Both the position numbers and the translations under genes were made by a program. Positions 62,990 to 64,000 of a DNA stretch of 64,000 nt are shown here, in pieces. Each line of letters starts with the position of its first letter. Position 1 is the first letter of the stretch. Under the pieces are notes generated by a model that was not told where the DNA came from, searched no databases, and was given only the letters and a program-made list of their open reading frames with translations. Source of the DNA: Chamaelirium japonicum. Lineage: Eukaryota > Streptophyta > Magnoliopsida > Liliales > Melanthiaceae. Where the stretch lies: positions 55,156,972-55,220,971 of the forward strand of contig OX393557.1 of the NCBI GenBank assembly GCA_947650365.1. Reading direction: 5' to 3'.

Positions 62990-64000
62990 ATGAATTAGAA
63001 TGGATATATTCGTGCGAATGAATTAGAATGCATCATACGAATGAGTAAGAATGGATCGTACGAATGAAAAAGAATGGATCGTACGAAGGAATTAGAATGG
63101 ATCATACGAATGAATTAGAATGGATCATACGAATGAATTAGAATGGATCGTATGAATGAATTAGAATGGATCGTGCGAATGAATTAGAATGGATCGTACG
63201 AATAAATTAGAATAGATTGTGCGAATGAATTAGAATGGATCGTATGAATGAATTAGAATGGATCGTACGAAATAATTAGAATGGATACATTCGTGCGAAT
63301 GAATTAGAATGGATCGTGCGAATGAATTAGAATGGATCATACAAATGAATTAGAATGGATCGTACGAATGGATTAGAATGGATACATTCGTGCGAATAAA
63401 TTAGAATGGATCGTACGAATGAGTAAGAATGGATCGTACGAATAAAATAGAATGGATTGTACAATGAATTAGAATGGATCGAACGAATGAATTAGAATGG
63501 ATACATTCGTGCGAATGAATTAGAATGGATCGTGCGAATGAATTAGAATGGATCGTACGAATGAATTAGAATAGATCGTATGAATGAATTAGAATGGATC
63601 GTATGAATGAATTAGAATGGATCGTACGTATGAATTAGAATGGATACATTCATAGGAATGAATTAGAATGGATCGTACAAAAGAATTAGAATGGATCATA
63701 CGAATGAAATATAATGGGTCGTACAAAGGAATTAGAATGGATCGTAAGGAATGGAACGTACAAATGAATTAGAATGGATCGTGTGAAGGAATTAGAATGG
63801 ATTGTATGAATGAATTAGAATGGATCGTATGAAGGAATTAGAATAGATCGTACGAAGGAATTAGAATGGATCGTACGAATGTATAAGAATGGATTGTACG
63901 AATGAATTAGAATAGATTGTGCGAATGAATTAGAATGGATCGTACGAATGAATTAGAATGGATACATTCATGCGAATGAATTAGATAGTATCATACGAAT
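62990..64000 (+). repeat. 23-bp satellite, plus orientation, runs off the window
   Basis: Plus orientation to the last base, so the array continues beyond 64000 (and, at the other end, before 1). The truncated unit GATCGTAAGGAATGG lies near 63740. Confidence 0.88.

Noticed and set aside
1..64000. Telomeric or ribosomal spacer repeats
   Set aside because: The unit does not contain TTTAGGG or a related telomere motif, and no rRNA sequence or promoter is seen nearby.

Overview
The window is almost entirely one simple satellite, interrupted by a single retrotransposon. It is nuclear DNA of a flowering plant: the only coding island is a plant-type L1 (LINE) element whose ORF1 carries a DUF4283-like domain with a CCHC knuckle and whose ORF2 ends in an RNase H domain. 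The species cannot be told from the sequence alone.

Layout. About 1-44335 and 50679-64000 (some 57 kb) are a 23-bp satellite. One unit is GAATGAATTA followed by GAATGGATCGTAC on the strand called 'plus orientation' here; the same unit reads GTACGATCCATTC then TAATTCATTC in 'minus orientation'. The array is not a simple head-to-tail tandem: I count roughly 80 changes of orientation, with blocks from about 20 bp to over 4 kb. Many switch points are copies of a few ancestral breakpoint sequences, found in both orientations, so the array appears to have grown by amplifying and inverting larger segments that already held inversions. Superimposed are higher-order duplications (offsets of 475, 640, 1010, 1508, 1657, 5495, 10316 and about 19063 bp) and rare marker variants. 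Variation between units is concentrated in the core ATCGTACGAA, mostly as C-to-T or G-to-A changes at its two CpGs, as expected for a methylated, silent satellite.

The island at about 44336-50666 is a near full-length LINE in plus orientation. ORF1 (DUF4283, CCHC) is broken by one in-frame amber codon at 45527-45529, after which the same frame stays open to 46207. Its last codon overlaps the ORF2 start (ATGA). ORF2 (46204-50364, 1386 codons) is uninterrupted: AP-type endonuclease, reverse transcriptase, a Cys/His zinc-binding segment and RNase H, all with their visible catalytic residues. A 3' UTR with AATAAA and a 14-A tail follow. A 14-bp target-site duplication (13 of 14 identical) flanks the element, and a related unoccupied copy of the target lies in the same window at 4095-4108.

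No host gene, tRNA, rRNA, CRISPR array or other cellular gene is visible. Orientation-block borders are read by eye and are good to about 10 bp; repeat identities are visual estimates, not alignments.
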